A stretch of DNA of 64,000 bases from Henckelia pumila (GCF_033568475.1 NC_133123.1:134314242-134378241), one strand, 5' to 3'. Counted from the first letter of the stretch, positions 36,407-49,500 are shown. A program made the numbers and translations. Notes: generated by a model not told the origin, from the letters alone.

Positions 36407-37288
36407 TTAATCAATGTCTTCGAAATCATTCAAAAAATCTGCAGCATTGAAACTAGTTGAACCAATTAAATGGTCATTATTTTCAATAAAATTGGTATCT
36501 TTTCTTTTCCCCTTTGTCGATTCTTTATAGAGCTTACATAGGTGCTCAGGGGTTCGACAAATATGTGACCAATGTCCTGGAGTGCCACATCTATAACAAA
36601 CACTCTCAGATCTTTTTAAGTGATTTTCATTTTCACTCGTATTTTCATGCTGCCTTTTTGGTGGGTGGTTCGTGAAGTTCTTTTGAGATGAGTTATTGAA
36701 ATAACTATCTCGATTATTTTCATATCCATGGCCACGACCACGACCGCGATAATTTTTACGTTCACGTCCACGCCCACTTCCTCGACCTCGTCCACGACCA
36801 AAATATTGTCTATGCCTTTGATTTTGGTTTTCATTTTTAATTACGACATTTGCTTCTAGAAATGCCGTTGAACCAGTGGGTCGAGATTGATGATTTTTTA
36901 CTAACAATTCGTTGTTCTTTTCCGCCACAAGAAGACATGCGATGAGTTCAGAATATCTCAAAAATCCACACACTCTATACTGTTGTTGTAGAGTTATATT
37001 TGATGCGTGGAATGTGGAAAATATTTTTTCAAGCATTTCCATCTCAATAACAACATGCCCACAAAATTTCAATTGCGAGACTATTCGATACATCGCAGAA
37101 TTGTAATCACTGACTTTTTTAAAGTCTTGGAATCTCAACGTATTCCATTCATCACGGGCGGTCGGGAGTATAACTTCCCTTATATGCTCAAATCTTTCTT
37201 TCAGCCCTTTCCATAAAATCACTGGGTCTTTTTCTGTGAGATACTCATATTTCAATCCTTCATCAAGATGTCTACGTAAGAAAATCAT
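36407..37288 (-). pseudogene. gag region of the SVR1-AMI1 copia element
   Basis: A UBN2-type gag domain (KDPVILWKGLKERFEH...) is followed by an Arg/Gly-rich stretch (GRGRGRGSGRGRERKNYRGR) and a zinc knuckle CYRCGTPGHWSHIC. It belongs to the fossil element on the minus strand. Confidence 0.85.
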
Positions 37289-37868
37289 AGACTTTGTCTT
37301 TTCTTGTGAGGATGATATATTATTTTATTTGATGGTATCACTTAGACCCAATGACTCAAGATGCATCTCTACATCGAGAGTCCATGACATATAATTCTTT
37401 CCAGTGATATCGAGCGCAACGAATTCAATCTTTGCCAAATTTGACATGGTGGTACTAGAAAAATAACAATGTATTTTATTAGTTAATTTTTATTAGTACG
37501 ACAATACAAAATAATGGAATAACGAAGATTACAAGTGTGTGTACAAATAAAAAAAAAGTATGTGGTGGAAAATCGCTGGTGAGTACAAGACTCGTGAGCA
37601 TGATGATCATAGTCGTTATGAAAAATAGTCTTATAAATGCCATCATCTTCATCTTCGAAAAATCGAGGAGAAATTATTTAGAGAGAAAGAGTGAATTTGG
37701 TGTGATTGAAAATGAGTTTGAGTGAACATATTTATAGGGCAAAAACTAGTCGTTTGTTACCGTTGGGGGTAAGAAAAAATCGAGTTGTGTTGAATAAAAA
37801 TTTGTGATAATTATGTGATGCATATAATGATAATCATAATTAAATATACGCAATAAAATATATATCAT

Positions 37869-38096
37869 ATCACGTTATTATAAGGTCAGTGTCATAGACA
37901 ACCTCTTATATAATAACATGAAATTATACAAATATAATTAGACAATAAAATTATATAAGCAGTAATGTATAATCATATCACGTTATTATAAGGTCGGTGT
38001 CATAGACAACCTCTTATATAATAACATGAAATTATACAAATATAATTACACAATAAAATTATATAAGCAATAATGTATAATCATATCACGTTATTA
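37869..38096 (-). repeat. 108-bp tandem repeat, about 2.1 copies, in the copia leader
   Basis: Two nearly identical units start at 37869 and 37977, and a third begins at 38085 but is cut short. Each unit has ATCACGTTATTATAAGGTC, then GTGTCATAGACAACCTC, then a TTATATAATAACATG palindrome-like segment. The repeat lies between the 5' LTR and gag. Confidence 0.9.
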
Positions 38097-38381
38097 TTTA
38101 AAAATCTTAGAGGCTTTTATACTTGCCGTATCCCTTACTGGGAGTGTGGGATGTTGTCTTAACATCCTCCCAGGATTTATAACAAGTTTTTTTAAAAAAT
38201 TATTATTATTATTATTTTTTATCATGTCTGATAATAACATGATATTATATATTAAATATATACACAACAAACAAATAAACAATAAAATAAATATACTTAC
38301 TTGTTAAATATTCTTGTCTTCTCTTTGTGTTTTGGAGCATCGAAAATTATAGAGAACCTTCGAGCGAGCGTGCTGAGAACG

Positions 38382-38630
38382 TGTTGTAAAAAGTAAAAAT
38401 TTATGGTAAAAATTAAAAACTCTAAAACTCAATATATATCAAACCAAACACTTATAAAATCTTCTCTCTAAACTTATGTTATTTCTTCACAAATGTTGAG
38501 GTCTATTTATAGATTCTCAATTGAGAAATGTCCAAAAATAAATATGTCATCCATTACATAATCAAAAATTAAAATATCATCACATCACCATCACAATAAT
38601 TTTCAATCTAATTTTAATATATAATTTCCA
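38382..38630 (-). repeat. 5' LTR of the SVR1-AMI1 copia element
   Basis: It is about 249 bp, begins TGTTGTAAAAAG in plus-strand view and ends TTTCCA, followed by the TA-rich target. It is only about 130 bp from the AMI1 start codon. Confidence 0.85.
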
Positions 38631-38762
38631 ATATATATATCATTATTTCAATAAACGTTTATTTATTTTTTTAACACTATTTTTAGGTTCAAAAATCATT
38701 TTTCAACTGGATAAGATATATATTAATTACAAGATAGTACTACAGAGAGAACAGAGAATAGA

Positions 38763-41700
38763 ATGGCGAAAAACCCATCAACAAGATCGGATTTTGGAGC
38801 TTTCATGGAGAAGTTTACCCTGCTTCCACACCCTTCACCCCATCAACTTCCTCTGAGTGGCCTTACTTTTGCTGTCAAAGACATGTCAGTTTCTTCCTCG
38901 TACCGTAACAATCCGATTCCCTTTTTTTTTTTGGTTAGATAAAATCAAAATAAATCGGTAGTAGATTGTCAGATTAATATGCATTTATGCATTCAGGGAT
39001 AAAAAGTTATATTTTTGAAGATATGGATTCATCTGAATACATATTTGTTGAAATTTTATGTGCATTTACAAAAAACAAAAAAAAAAAGTTTTCAGTTTCT
39101 GGTGACCTCTGGTTTCTTGATGGAGATATCCTTCAATCATCTTTACCCGTTAGTGTTACAGCCATGCCGGGGGAAAGCACTCCAGTGGTCTCGAAAACTT
39201 TTCGAGTTCCAATTATAATTGCTAATAATTTCACGCCTCTCCAAATTCAAGTTATTTTGCTCCTTCATTTCTCATTCTTTTTTTATCATCTTTTTTGCAT
39301 CTGTTGATATTTGGATCATGTGATTTATGAATTTGATGATAAAGGTAAAATTGCATTGCGGCAGATTTGATGTGGAGGGATATGTGACCGGTTTCGGGAA
39401 TCCGGATTGGGTTCGGACACATTCTGCTGCTACGTCAACTGCACCTGCGATTATGGAGCTGCTGAATGCAGGTGCCAAGTGTGTTGGTAAAACAGTGATG
39501 GATGAAATGGCTTACAGGTTTGATCATATCATGTTCTTATCATTACGAGCCTTTAGATATTCTACGTACTTGGGATAACCTTTTATCAGTTTATGTTAAC
39601 TCCAAATGTTTAGCTGCATCCGAGGAAATTTGGGTTAAATATATGCTGCATCAGGTGAAATACACCCTATAACCACATTAACCATTGTTTCATCGATATA
39701 TGGTATGTCGCCCATTGATACAAAATATAGCATGGTACTGATATGACCCAATGGTTTATGGCACAAGGGTTGTATTTCACCTGGTGTGGTATAGATTTCG
39801 CCGTAGATTTGAAGGTAGAATCCACTTTTCTTGGCAGCATAAATGGAGAAAATATACATTATGGGACCCCAGTCAATCCACGTGCTGAAGATCGAGTACC
39901 TGGAGGATCATCCAGTGGATCTGCTGTTGCAGTTGGTGCCATGCTTGTAGATTTCTCCTTGGGTAAATTTTCTTAGTAAGAAAAGGACTTTCTGAAAATT
40001 ATCCTTGTCTCAATTGGAACAATCCACTTGCTATAGGTACTGACACTGGAGGAAGTGTTAGAGTTCCTGCATCATATTGTGGAATTTATGGTTTCCGACC
40101 ATCTCATGGCATCATTTCAGCTTCTGGAGTTATACCAATGGCCCAAAGCTTTGATACAGTTGGTAAGCATTCATAGAATCATGCTGATAAAATATTTGTA
40201 AGTAGATTTCCCATAGAAAATTTCTCTCAGGCTGGTTTGCTAGAGATCCCGTGATATTGAGTCGAGTGGGGAAGATTTTATTGCGACTGAAAGATGATGA
40301 TCACGCAAAACTTGGTCGTGTTATAGTCGCAGAAGATTGTTTCAAACTTCTGAGCATTCCAAGCAACCAACTCACAGAAGTTCTCATAAGCTCTGTACAA
40401 AAGATACATGAAAGTACGTTCAATATTCTGTTATCTTAAATGCTCTTTTTACAATCAATCCTAAACTTACACACAACTTGGAAACAACCCAAAAAAAAAA
40501 GAGAAAAACAACGCTTCTAGAATATTGCTATTTGCACTTTCAGGATTAAAGTTTTCATGGAAGTACCTTGTTCCATGTAGATCATACCATAGAATACACA
40601 TCTCTGGGAAGCTTCATTGAAGCCAACGTCCCCATCTTAAAGCATTTTATGGATGCTGAAACTAAAAATCAAGACTACAACATACCCTCATTGGCAGTAC
40701 TTTCAAGGGCGATGCGATTGCTTCAAAGGTTCATTTGCTATGATTCACAAGTTCTCTTTTTGTCAAAATTATGATTTTAAGCTCGCTCCTACATCTAATC
40801 GAGAATCTTTTCTTGAATCAGGCATGAATTCAAGGAAAATCACGGTGAATGGGTAAATTCGGTTAAGCCTGATTTAGGCCCTGGAATATCAGAGCGCGTT
40901 TGGGAAGCCATCAGAGCAACAGATGACGGTATTGACATATGCTATTCATTGAAGACTGAACTGCGTGCTGCTCTCAGTTCACTACTAGGGGTACTTACTT
41001 TCATGCTTGTCCATGCGTCGCACAACTCCCTTTCCTTGCATGATTTAATACCGATTTGGGTCATATTCATCTAAAATGTTCTTAGTTTTGTTCGAAGTCA
41101 GGATTGTGAAACATACAAGCACTAAAACATATCCCGTCAATGAGATTATTTTGAATGCTCATAGCTATATTATATGTCTCTGCACAATCAATTGTCTAGT
41201 ATAATGTTACAGGTCCAAATGGAGTCACAAAGTTAGCATCTTTTTTGCTTCTTTAGCAGAGTATTTTGCTGCAACAATCGAAGTATAAGTCATTGCATGT
41301 TCAGTTTCTGCAATTCTGGGATTTCGAACAGTCTTAATAAAATTTATCTTGCTGTATCAGTCTCTTACATGCACCGTGTCCACGACCGTCAGGCCATTAA
41401 CACCCTGCCGTCCCTTATGAAAATTACATCATTTTTGTTTACAATGCTTCTGAAAAAATGTGACTTCCATGCCACCGGATTCATCCCTAATGGACCCACA
41501 GGAATTCGGCATCCTTGCAATGCCCACAGTTCCAGGGCCTCCACCAAAACTACAAACAGAGGCAAACACATTGGAAACATTTCGGGCCAAGGCTTTTAGC
41601 TTGTTAGCTGTAGCTGGAGTATCTGGATTTTGTCAGGTCTCTTTCTTTCTTTCTTTTATTCTTTTATTTGATAATGAATATTATCCAAGAGTATTGAGAA

Positions 41701-41834
41701 CAATTTTGAATATGTATGAACAGGTGAGCATACCACTAGGCATGTATGATGGTTTACCGGTAGCCGTTTCTTTGCTGGCAAATCATGGTTCTGATGGATT
41801 CTTACTCAAATTTGTTGAGCGTATATATTCATAA
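38763..41834 (+). CDS. AMI1: Amidase 1 (indole-3-acetamide hydrolase, amidase-signature family)
   Basis: Nine exons give 423 aa against 425 in Arabidopsis: 38763-38884, 39365-39517, 39838-39962, 40037-40162, 40231-40413, 40581-40728, 40822-40990, 41502-41636, 41724-41834. The amidase-signature triad is complete: Lys39 in FAVKDIFDVEG, Ser116 in [12 protein letters not shown] and Ser140 in [16 protein letters not shown]. The tail [12 protein letters not shown] ... [13 protein letters not shown] fits AMI1. AMI1 hydrolyses indole-3-acetamide to the auxin IAA in the cytosol. The exon 6 start (acceptor CCATGTAG at 40580) was chosen over an upstream acceptor because only it keeps the frame and the family length. 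The first exon begins 132 bp after the copia LTR. Confidence 0.93.
39650..39786. mobile_element. Foldback element in AMI1 intron 2
   Basis: The left arm TCAGGTGAAATACACCC ... AACCATTG (from 39651) is matched inverted by CAATGGTTTATGGCAC ... GTATTTCACCTGG (to 39784). The sequence in the middle also pairs in part, so the whole unit of about 137 bp can fold as a hairpin. This is typical of MITEs. Outer direct repeats were not resolved. Confidence 0.65.
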
Positions 41835-42371
41835 AATTCTTTAGAATTTTACATTAGGATATTGTTTTAAAGTTGTAATCAAATATGGATTGCATATAAA
41901 TGTAAACTTTTTGTCACTAAACTAATCCTTAAAGATTGCAGATCATTCAGTTTCGTTTTCCATATGTATAATGTATGTGCTAGATTTATGATTTGGTCAA
42001 ACAATTTCTTTTCTATTTATCATATTTTCCACATTTATTTATTTAAGATTATTTCATTTGAGATAGTTTAGGATAATGTTTAAAATTGAGGGGTTCGTGT
42101 ATCAAAATATTTGTCAAAACATTACATAACATTGTACCCAAAGTAACTTGGACATAACAGTTGATAACACTATATGACACAGCAACAAGTAGTGATTGAT
42201 GAATCAATATTTACATTTTACATCCACAGAGAGGGTGTATCGAATTCAAAATCGTAATTTCCTTTCTCCTGAATTTTAAACAAATGAAGCATCTAATTCA
42301 ATCATTCAAATAAAGCTCATAAAAATTAGTATTTACGGCCACAGGAACGTGTGCAGATACACCACCACTTC
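41835..42371. other. Convergent intergenic region, AMI1 and OTU gene 3' ends
   Basis: About 540 bp that must contain both 3' UTRs. AT-rich; no further feature is seen. Confidence 0.5.
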
Positions 42372-44875
42372 TCAATTGCTCTTCTTCTTCTTGCCCTCTT
42401 CTTCTCCAGGCAATTCTGCAAACAAAGAAACATACAACTTAGGCACAAGGACATGGTAAATCATGAAAATATGAGATAAATATTGTTTCAGTTTCTGTGC
42501 ATACGACTTGTAAACTACCATATAGAATTGGAAACCATTGGTTTTATCTTTTTGTTAAGACTGTTCCGAAACCACCTAGAAATAGAATTTTGAAAGCGTA
42601 CTTGTATTTTTGTACAAACTTTTTCTTTTTTACACGAGTTTCTACATTTGATTTAGCTAACAAGAGAGACAATAAGTTTTACCTCCCATCGGATAGATTG
42701 AGTTATAGTGCACTTCAGCCCAGAAGCTCAAGAATATAACTGCATGAAAAACACAGATAACTTTCAAACTCAAAGAATGTTCCAAAATGCCATTAAGGAT
42801 GCATTATCTATCCACTTAGACAGCAGACAAAAATGCAGAAAGCAAAGGGGTGCTTCTATGTCATGAAATATAATCGATAAACTGGTCAAGTATCACATAT
42901 ACAAAGCTTTTCATGTAAACGAGGTTAAAAACGAACAAAACTCACTTCTATTTGATTTCTGAGTTCGTGGAAGTATCTCAATATAGCATGTATCCTTGAA
43001 TGATGTAATAATAAAAATCTTTACTCCATACTGCCATAGAAAATTAAAATTCACTTGTCAATAAGCATTAAAATAACACTGCAAAGAAATGGAGAAAGGA
43101 AATATAATGATACCCTATCTGCAGCAGCCTGTAATGTGATATTATCACCCCATTCCCCAGATCTGGAACCAGATAAGATTGATTTAGGATACGAACACCA
43201 TTTAAGGAAGAAAACACATTAGCATGTTGAGAAAGTAACAGATTTTTATTATACTTGCTCATTTTCTTCAAGTATTCGTCATAAGTCATCGGAACGTAAT
43301 TTTCGTATAACTCGGGCTTTGACTTCAGCTGACATTTGGCATGAAAGAACAGATTAGTTACAATATGGAAAAGGGGATGTCAACAAACATAAATGGCTGA
43401 ATTTTCAATAATAAATTAAAACTGGTCTGTGCTAGCATAAAATTGTTAACAGACCTGATTGATTACTTGTTCTCTCACAAATTTGTGATGCTCTGGAGCT
43501 CTGTATATTTGATCCGACAATGACCGGAACTGCAGAAAGAGTTAACGTGCGCTTAAGTAAACATGAAATTATCACGGGGTAAAAGTCAGTTTTTTTTTTT
43601 TTTTGAAGTTGTATTGATTTTTACGGTCATAGTTTATTCTTAGTCGATGGGAAGCATTAATTTCACAAATATTATTCAGAAAACAAATAAAGTGAACGAG
43701 TAAATATTTGAATAATGACACAGTGATAGGTTCTAAACAGGACAATCAGAATGGCGAGGAATGTAGTGTAGTCCTTCAAGCCACAGGCTGAAAATGTACT
43801 AAATTTTCATAATCTAATCTTTGTGGCAGGACTCTGAAACAATAATTTGCAGTAATGTTTAATACCACAACATTTTCAAATGAGGGAAAGTAGATAGTTC
43901 GCCAACCTGGCAATTTCCATCTCCCAAAATTTTTAGCTCAACAAGGTCATACAACTGCAATCTGATGCACACAATGAAAAATAGGTGTCAAAGAAATATG
44001 CACAGTATAAAACAAATGCCCGAGAACGATGACAGGAGTCGAATGAAATCTCAGATATTTTATAACATCGTGATTTATTTACATATATGGAAAATAAATA
44101 GAACAAAAGTGTGGAATAGAAGATTGGAGTGACTTTCATTACCTGTTAAGCAGCCTTTGATGATCTGACGTGGCTTCATCAATAGATGGTATTTCTCCAT
44201 TAATTTTAGGAACATGCTGCAACAAAGACATGCTTGACATAAATTTCACGTATATTTTAGCTACCAAGGAAATTTTTTGGCTAAATTTGAGAACAAGCAT
44301 GGCAAACGCACAGGAACAGCAGACATGTGATTCAGCCTTTTTCCCACTTCACCATCAAGGATTGACTCATCTTCTATCTTGGGAGATATATCTAAATTAT
44401 CAGCGCCAACTGATAGTTCAGCAAAGTCAGATAAAATCACTTCCTTCTTGCACGCCTCTTCTGGCTTACGACGATACTCTGCATAGTACGGATTAGCAGT
44501 GAACTGAAAGAGAAGTAAAATTTAAATAATTGAAACAAAAGGGGGAAAAAGGGCTTTTTCATTACCAGAATTCATGTGCCAATCTTGATCAAGAACAGAC
44601 ACTTGAATCTGTTGCTGCAAGGATGATGTTGCAGATGCCTCTGCGGCAGCAAATCTTGAGAATTCTTCCTGAAGTGCATGAGCAATAACTTCATCATTTT
44701 CGACAACAGAATCTTTTGGGCCACAAAAACCTTCTTTTACAGACTCAGTGCGCGAAAAGTCGTCCTCGATGAAAATAACAATTTCTGAAGCACCGTGATT
44801 CATAAAAGAAATATTGACAAGGTGAGGCCCCCACCGAACAGCTTCGGGATCTGGCTCATTTGCCATCATCTTCAT
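42372..44875 (-). CDS. OTU-domain deubiquitinase (plant OTU9/OTU12-like)
   Basis: Ten exons give 329 aa: 44875-44566, 44478-44312, 44216-44143, 43961-43907, 43529-43455, 43328-43255, 43162-43114, 43030-42946, 42739-42683, 42415-42372. The N-terminal third is acidic and includes VENDEVIAHALQEEFSRFA, a segment typical of this plant subgroup. The OTU cysteine protease core holds Asp198 and Cys201 in LGDGNCQFRSL, then SGEWGDNITLQAAAD, TSFKDTCYIEILP and the catalytic His307 in FWAEVHYNSIYP. The protein ends in a Lys-rich tail. It should cleave ubiquitin chains; the linkage preference cannot be read from sequence. The start of exon 2 is uncertain: a stronger-looking acceptor 25 nt upstream would break the frame. 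Confidence 0.88.
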
Positions 44876-46540
44876 GGGTAGGATCTAAAAAATAAAAGAA
44901 GCAATCACTTTGACAATTTTTTAACACATTTTTCTGGCAACAAAAGAATATTTTCTAGAATGGTGATAATATCCATCTTCTTGCTGGAAATCATGCATAT
45001 TTAGATCAAACTGTTTTGTTAAATATTTTAAATACCTAAAACCACGTTAAAAAAAATAACAATAATATCAGAAAGTTTATTGACTACTTCAACCGAGTTA
45101 TTTTAATGAAAACTTGCATTTTGAGCATCATAAGTCCACACAACTTAGGAAGGCCATGAAAGTGAAAATAAGTAATCACACAACGTCAAGAAAATTAAAT
45201 TTGCACCCGACTATGTAGTTGAACTTTTAAAATATCAAAAACCTTTTCGTCAACTCAGAAATTCATTACTTCCCCGCTTCAGATTTGAATGTAAGAGAAT
45301 GATTTCACATAGATTCATAGAAGAGACTAAAGAGAAAATCAACTGCTCCACCACTTGAAATTAGTTGGGCACTGGAAATTCTGCATATCGAATATACAAA
45401 TTTGACTATTTTGCTACAGCTGCTAGAAAAATCACATTAGTTACTTGTACGTGAAAAGTTTGTCTACTCAAGGATCAAAAGAGTACATCTAGATATCTTA
45501 AAAGCATTTCCGAACTTTTTCTTCCAAAATAATGATTTGATGACAGGTTTCCTTTTACTAAAGAACGGTAAAATATCAGTTTTCCGTATTCAAGAAAGCA
45601 CCTTTATACACCTGTAATCCATACATTAAATCGAAAGAACACATCGGCAACCATCGAGGGCTGGGCTTAAAATTATTTCACAGAGCAGACATTCAGTTGT
45701 GTGGAATGATTAAACAATGGAGATACAATTGCTCCCTCTTCCCTCCCTCTGAGATAAATACAAATTGTGGCAGGAGTGCTCAAAAAGATTACAAAGATCC
45801 CCTAATTGATGAGCCAATATTTTACTCTCCATGTCATGATTAAATTATGCATAGCACTCAAGAAAAGTTACTTTTGACCGGGGGTGAATCCAAGCATTTA
45901 TTCAAGTCAGATTTCAAGTAACATTCGGATGATGACATTCGAATTTTAAAACAATCACGAGTAAAATGGCGAATGATTAAAGTAGAAATAAACTCTTCAG
46001 AATCAATACTTCTTCAATTCAAACCGAAAATGGCGAATGATTAAAGTAGAAAACATCAATATTTTGAAACTCAATCCTAACTGCCCCAAATTGCTTACAA
46101 GTTCTTAATCAAAAGCAAAATATTTAGAAAAATTTTCCAACAAAGATCATCAACAACTACAAAACATGTGCAGAGCCGAGAAAATTTACAACCAAAATGC
46201 ATCCCTCCTGCCAAAGCAACTCAAATTTGCAAAAAAACACAAAATTCGTGATTTGTAACCTGTTAAATCCTGACTCAAAAGAACAGCCCAATAAAAAAAA
46301 AAAAACAATATTGACCAAATACCAACCAAACAAGAAAAACAACATTTTCAGCCAATATAAGCAATCAGCAACTACAGAAAACCAAACGTAACTCATTTAT
46401 TATGTTCCTGGAACAAAACCCAATGAGTATGCTTCGACTTACATGCGATGCGAGTAAATGCATGCCAACCTATGTATCTGCCTCTTGTTTGCTCAGTTCA
46501 GCTAGTGGAATTACCCCCAGAATCTTGGTTTGATTGCCGA
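44876..46540 (-). promoter_or_regulatory. 5' UTR and 1.56-kb UTR intron of the OTU gene
   Basis: Nine UTR bases (44876-44884) are preceded on the minus strand by the acceptor TTTTTTAG. A consensus donor CGCAT/GTAAGT lies at 46443/46442, so a UTR intron of 44885-46442 is inferred. The first exon would lie above 46443, ending somewhere near 46540. Within the intron a 25-bp word AAAATGGCGAATGATTAAAG occurs twice (45963 and 46027). No coding region is supported. Confidence 0.6.
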
Positions 46541-49500
46541 AGGCTATCAGATTACGCAAATGGAAGGACCTTGAAACGGGCCACCAAAAAACCCGGGACC
46601 ATATAGCCGCCAATGAAGCGATTTTCTGAAAATCTGTTTACACTTGGATCCCGCATATAACACGTGGCCTTTCAAAGATTGACCCACCCCCAAAACCGTC
46701 ACATTTATATATTCGATAAATTAAATTTTATTATTAATTGTTAAAAGACTATGGATTTGTTTTATAAAATTCGCAGGAGAATGGGTGTAGGATATCTTCC
46801 ACAACCTCTTTCAAGAACTCGGTCCAACCGCAATATCGTACACACTCTTATACTAATGGAGCGTGAACACATTAACGAGTTATTTAATTATAAAAATAAT
46901 TGGTGGTACGAGAAGTTTAACATATAATGATGAAACCAAGGTGGGACTGATACTTGATGGATTTGAACCAACTTAATTCAAAAACTAAGAAAAAATTGTC
47001 CAAATTCTTATATAAAAAATCAAAAAAAAAAATTATCAACCAACGTAAGACATGTTACATTAATTAATAATAATAATAATAATTAATAAATATTCAAGTT
47101 ATTAGCTATTGATTAACATTATTTATTTTTGGCACCGTGTCCATAAAAAATTTGGATACTAAGGTAGTATTTGCAAACTCTCACTTATTTTTAGAGGTTG
47201 CAAACATTATCTAAAATTTGGGAGAAAAGATTGTTTTATTATTATTTTATTTATTATTATATAATTATTATTAACTCTCATTCCTTGTGTCAATCGAACC
47301 ACGAACACTATAATCGAATCGTGCATATCTTTTATTAGACGATAAATTATAAATGTTAGCGCTTTCCATACGTCTGTGTGTTTATCAAATTATCATATTA
47401 AAAAATAATTTATGATGAAATTTTTATTTTTAAAAAAAATTAGAAATCAATTATTTCATGTAGGTAATATATGTGAGAGTTATTTTTTGAATTTTAAATT
47501 AAAATATGTCACACATGAAGTATGAAAATGGTGGGAAAGTTGTATGAAAAAAAATTGAAATTGTTAAAAATATATTTATTTATTTGATAGGGTTATTTTT
47601 GGAAGTTCACTTAGAAATACCAAAAATTAGATACTATAATATAACATGCTATTGCTTTATTAATAGTAATACATATGGTAATTTGTATTCACTTTTCTTG
47701 TGCTTCATGTTTTTTGCATTCATTTTCTTTACATGTTATAATATCATATTTGATATAAATATAGTTCTAAAAAAAACATTTGATACACACATATATATAT
47801 ACATAAATGTCAAATACATAAAATGAGAGGAGTGTGAATGTAGATGACCCGATAAATATATATTTAAGGGTAGCGTGCATGTTGAGATATATATGCTGAT
47901 CTAAAATCAATAAAATTGTGTTTGAAATTGATTTCAATTTCATGAATTTCAAATATTTTTTATTTAAAAAATATGACAAATTCACTCATTAAATGACAAA
48001 TGTTTATAAATATCATTTCATGTTAACTATGGCGGATTTCAAGTACACTCAATAATTATATTTTGCATTGACAATATAAACAAACAAAAAATTAATTTAA
48101 GATCTAATTAATCATTTCATATGTGACAATAAAACTATAATTATCTCCAAAGTGACAGAAGGAGCTAGGATAGCTGGTAGCATTTATCTATGATGTTGGA
48201 ATTCAACCATGGATTGCCAAAGTGACAGAAGGAGCTAGGATAGCTGGTAGCATTTATCTATGATGTTGGAATTCAACCATGGATTGCCAGGCACCTGAGT
48301 GATAGCTTTAGCCCGACCCATTAACTTTACGAAGCCTAATGGGCTTTATGGTTTATGCGACCCAAGTGAAGTGGCAAATTTGGACCATTTTTTAGCATAG
48401 CATTTTAGAATTTAGAGTATAAAATCAACAGCTTGCAATTTGTTAATTCTTCCTACTTATAGGAAATATGAACACACGGCACTTATTTTTAACTAAGTTC
48501 GTAATACTACATTGGGTGTCGAGAAGGGTATTTATATTTCTTTATATAAATATATATAACAATTAACAACACAAAATTCTTATCAGACAATTTTATATGT
48601 CAATTTCATGATCCAAATATTTTAATTGAGATGATCGATGAATTTTTTTATTATTATTATTATCAAAAGCATTATTGTACACTCGAGTTATAGATTGAGT
48701 CAACTTGTCTCAGACTCTCCAAATATAAATTCGCGAAACTGTTTCATATGAGAACTGCTCATATAACATACAATGTATGATATAATAAAATTATATACAT
48801 GATAAAAATTTGAATAAAATTATATACACTATATATTCAAATAAATATTCGAACATTGTCTTTACGATTTCAAATAAATTAGTCTATTCGCATAGTTGAC
48901 TTCGATATTACACATGCTTTAGGGTATTCTTTCTCAAATCTCCATTGTATTTCCTATCCACTCAAAAATAAATAATAATACCCTAGTTTCCAAATATTAA
49001 ATCGAAGACGTGCAGTGCAAATCATCACAACTCTTGTAATATACACATCTAATAGTTATATAAACACATACTGACATATATTTAATGTCGAATTTAAAAT
49101 TTCAAAATTAATTTGGACAAAGGAAGTTCATATCCAACATAATGAAATTATTGAATTTAGTGCGAGTGTACTATTTTTATACTAATATTTTAGCACCTTA
49201 TACTATATATATATGTATATGAAAAAATGATTTTATTATGAGTTTTGGGTCAACTTTATTAATAAATTCAATTTTCACATTCATTAACGTATTGACATAA
49301 GTTTCGGGCGGCCATATGCACATGGCCGTTGCCACTGCTTTTAATTAAGGGAACAAATAGTCAATTAGTTAACATCTCCTTGTTAGTGTTATCTAGACCA
49401 CATCGAGGGGCACAAAAGGCATTACATTATAAGATCGGGATGTTTCATTATCCATAATTCCATTTAGTGTTAGCATTATGATTTGATTAATATTTGCATA

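Larger units (their letters stand above)
32435..38630 (-). mobile_element. Ty1/copia LTR retrotransposon between SVR1 and AMI1
   Basis: The element lies on the minus strand. Its 3' LTR is at 32435-32653 and its 5' LTR at 38382-38630. On the minus strand a purine tract AAGGAGGAG precedes the 3' LTR. The gag region (36407-37288) and pol regions (33008-36344) show protease, integrase, RT and RNase H in copia order. The leader between the 5' LTR and gag holds a 108-bp tandem repeat. The LTRs are very similar apart from one segment of about 30 bp present only in the right one. It is broken, with several breaks, and is of moderate to young age. The clade within Ty1/copia was not fixed. Confidence 0.9.

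Noticed and set aside
38987-39307. Open frame in AMI1 intron 1
   Set aside because: It lies wholly inside an intron fixed by the flanking AMI1 exons, and the product matches no family known to me.
46157-46396. Open frames within the OTU gene UTR intron
   Set aside because: Low-complexity Phe/Leu-rich or Lys/Asn-rich products typical of AT-rich intron DNA.
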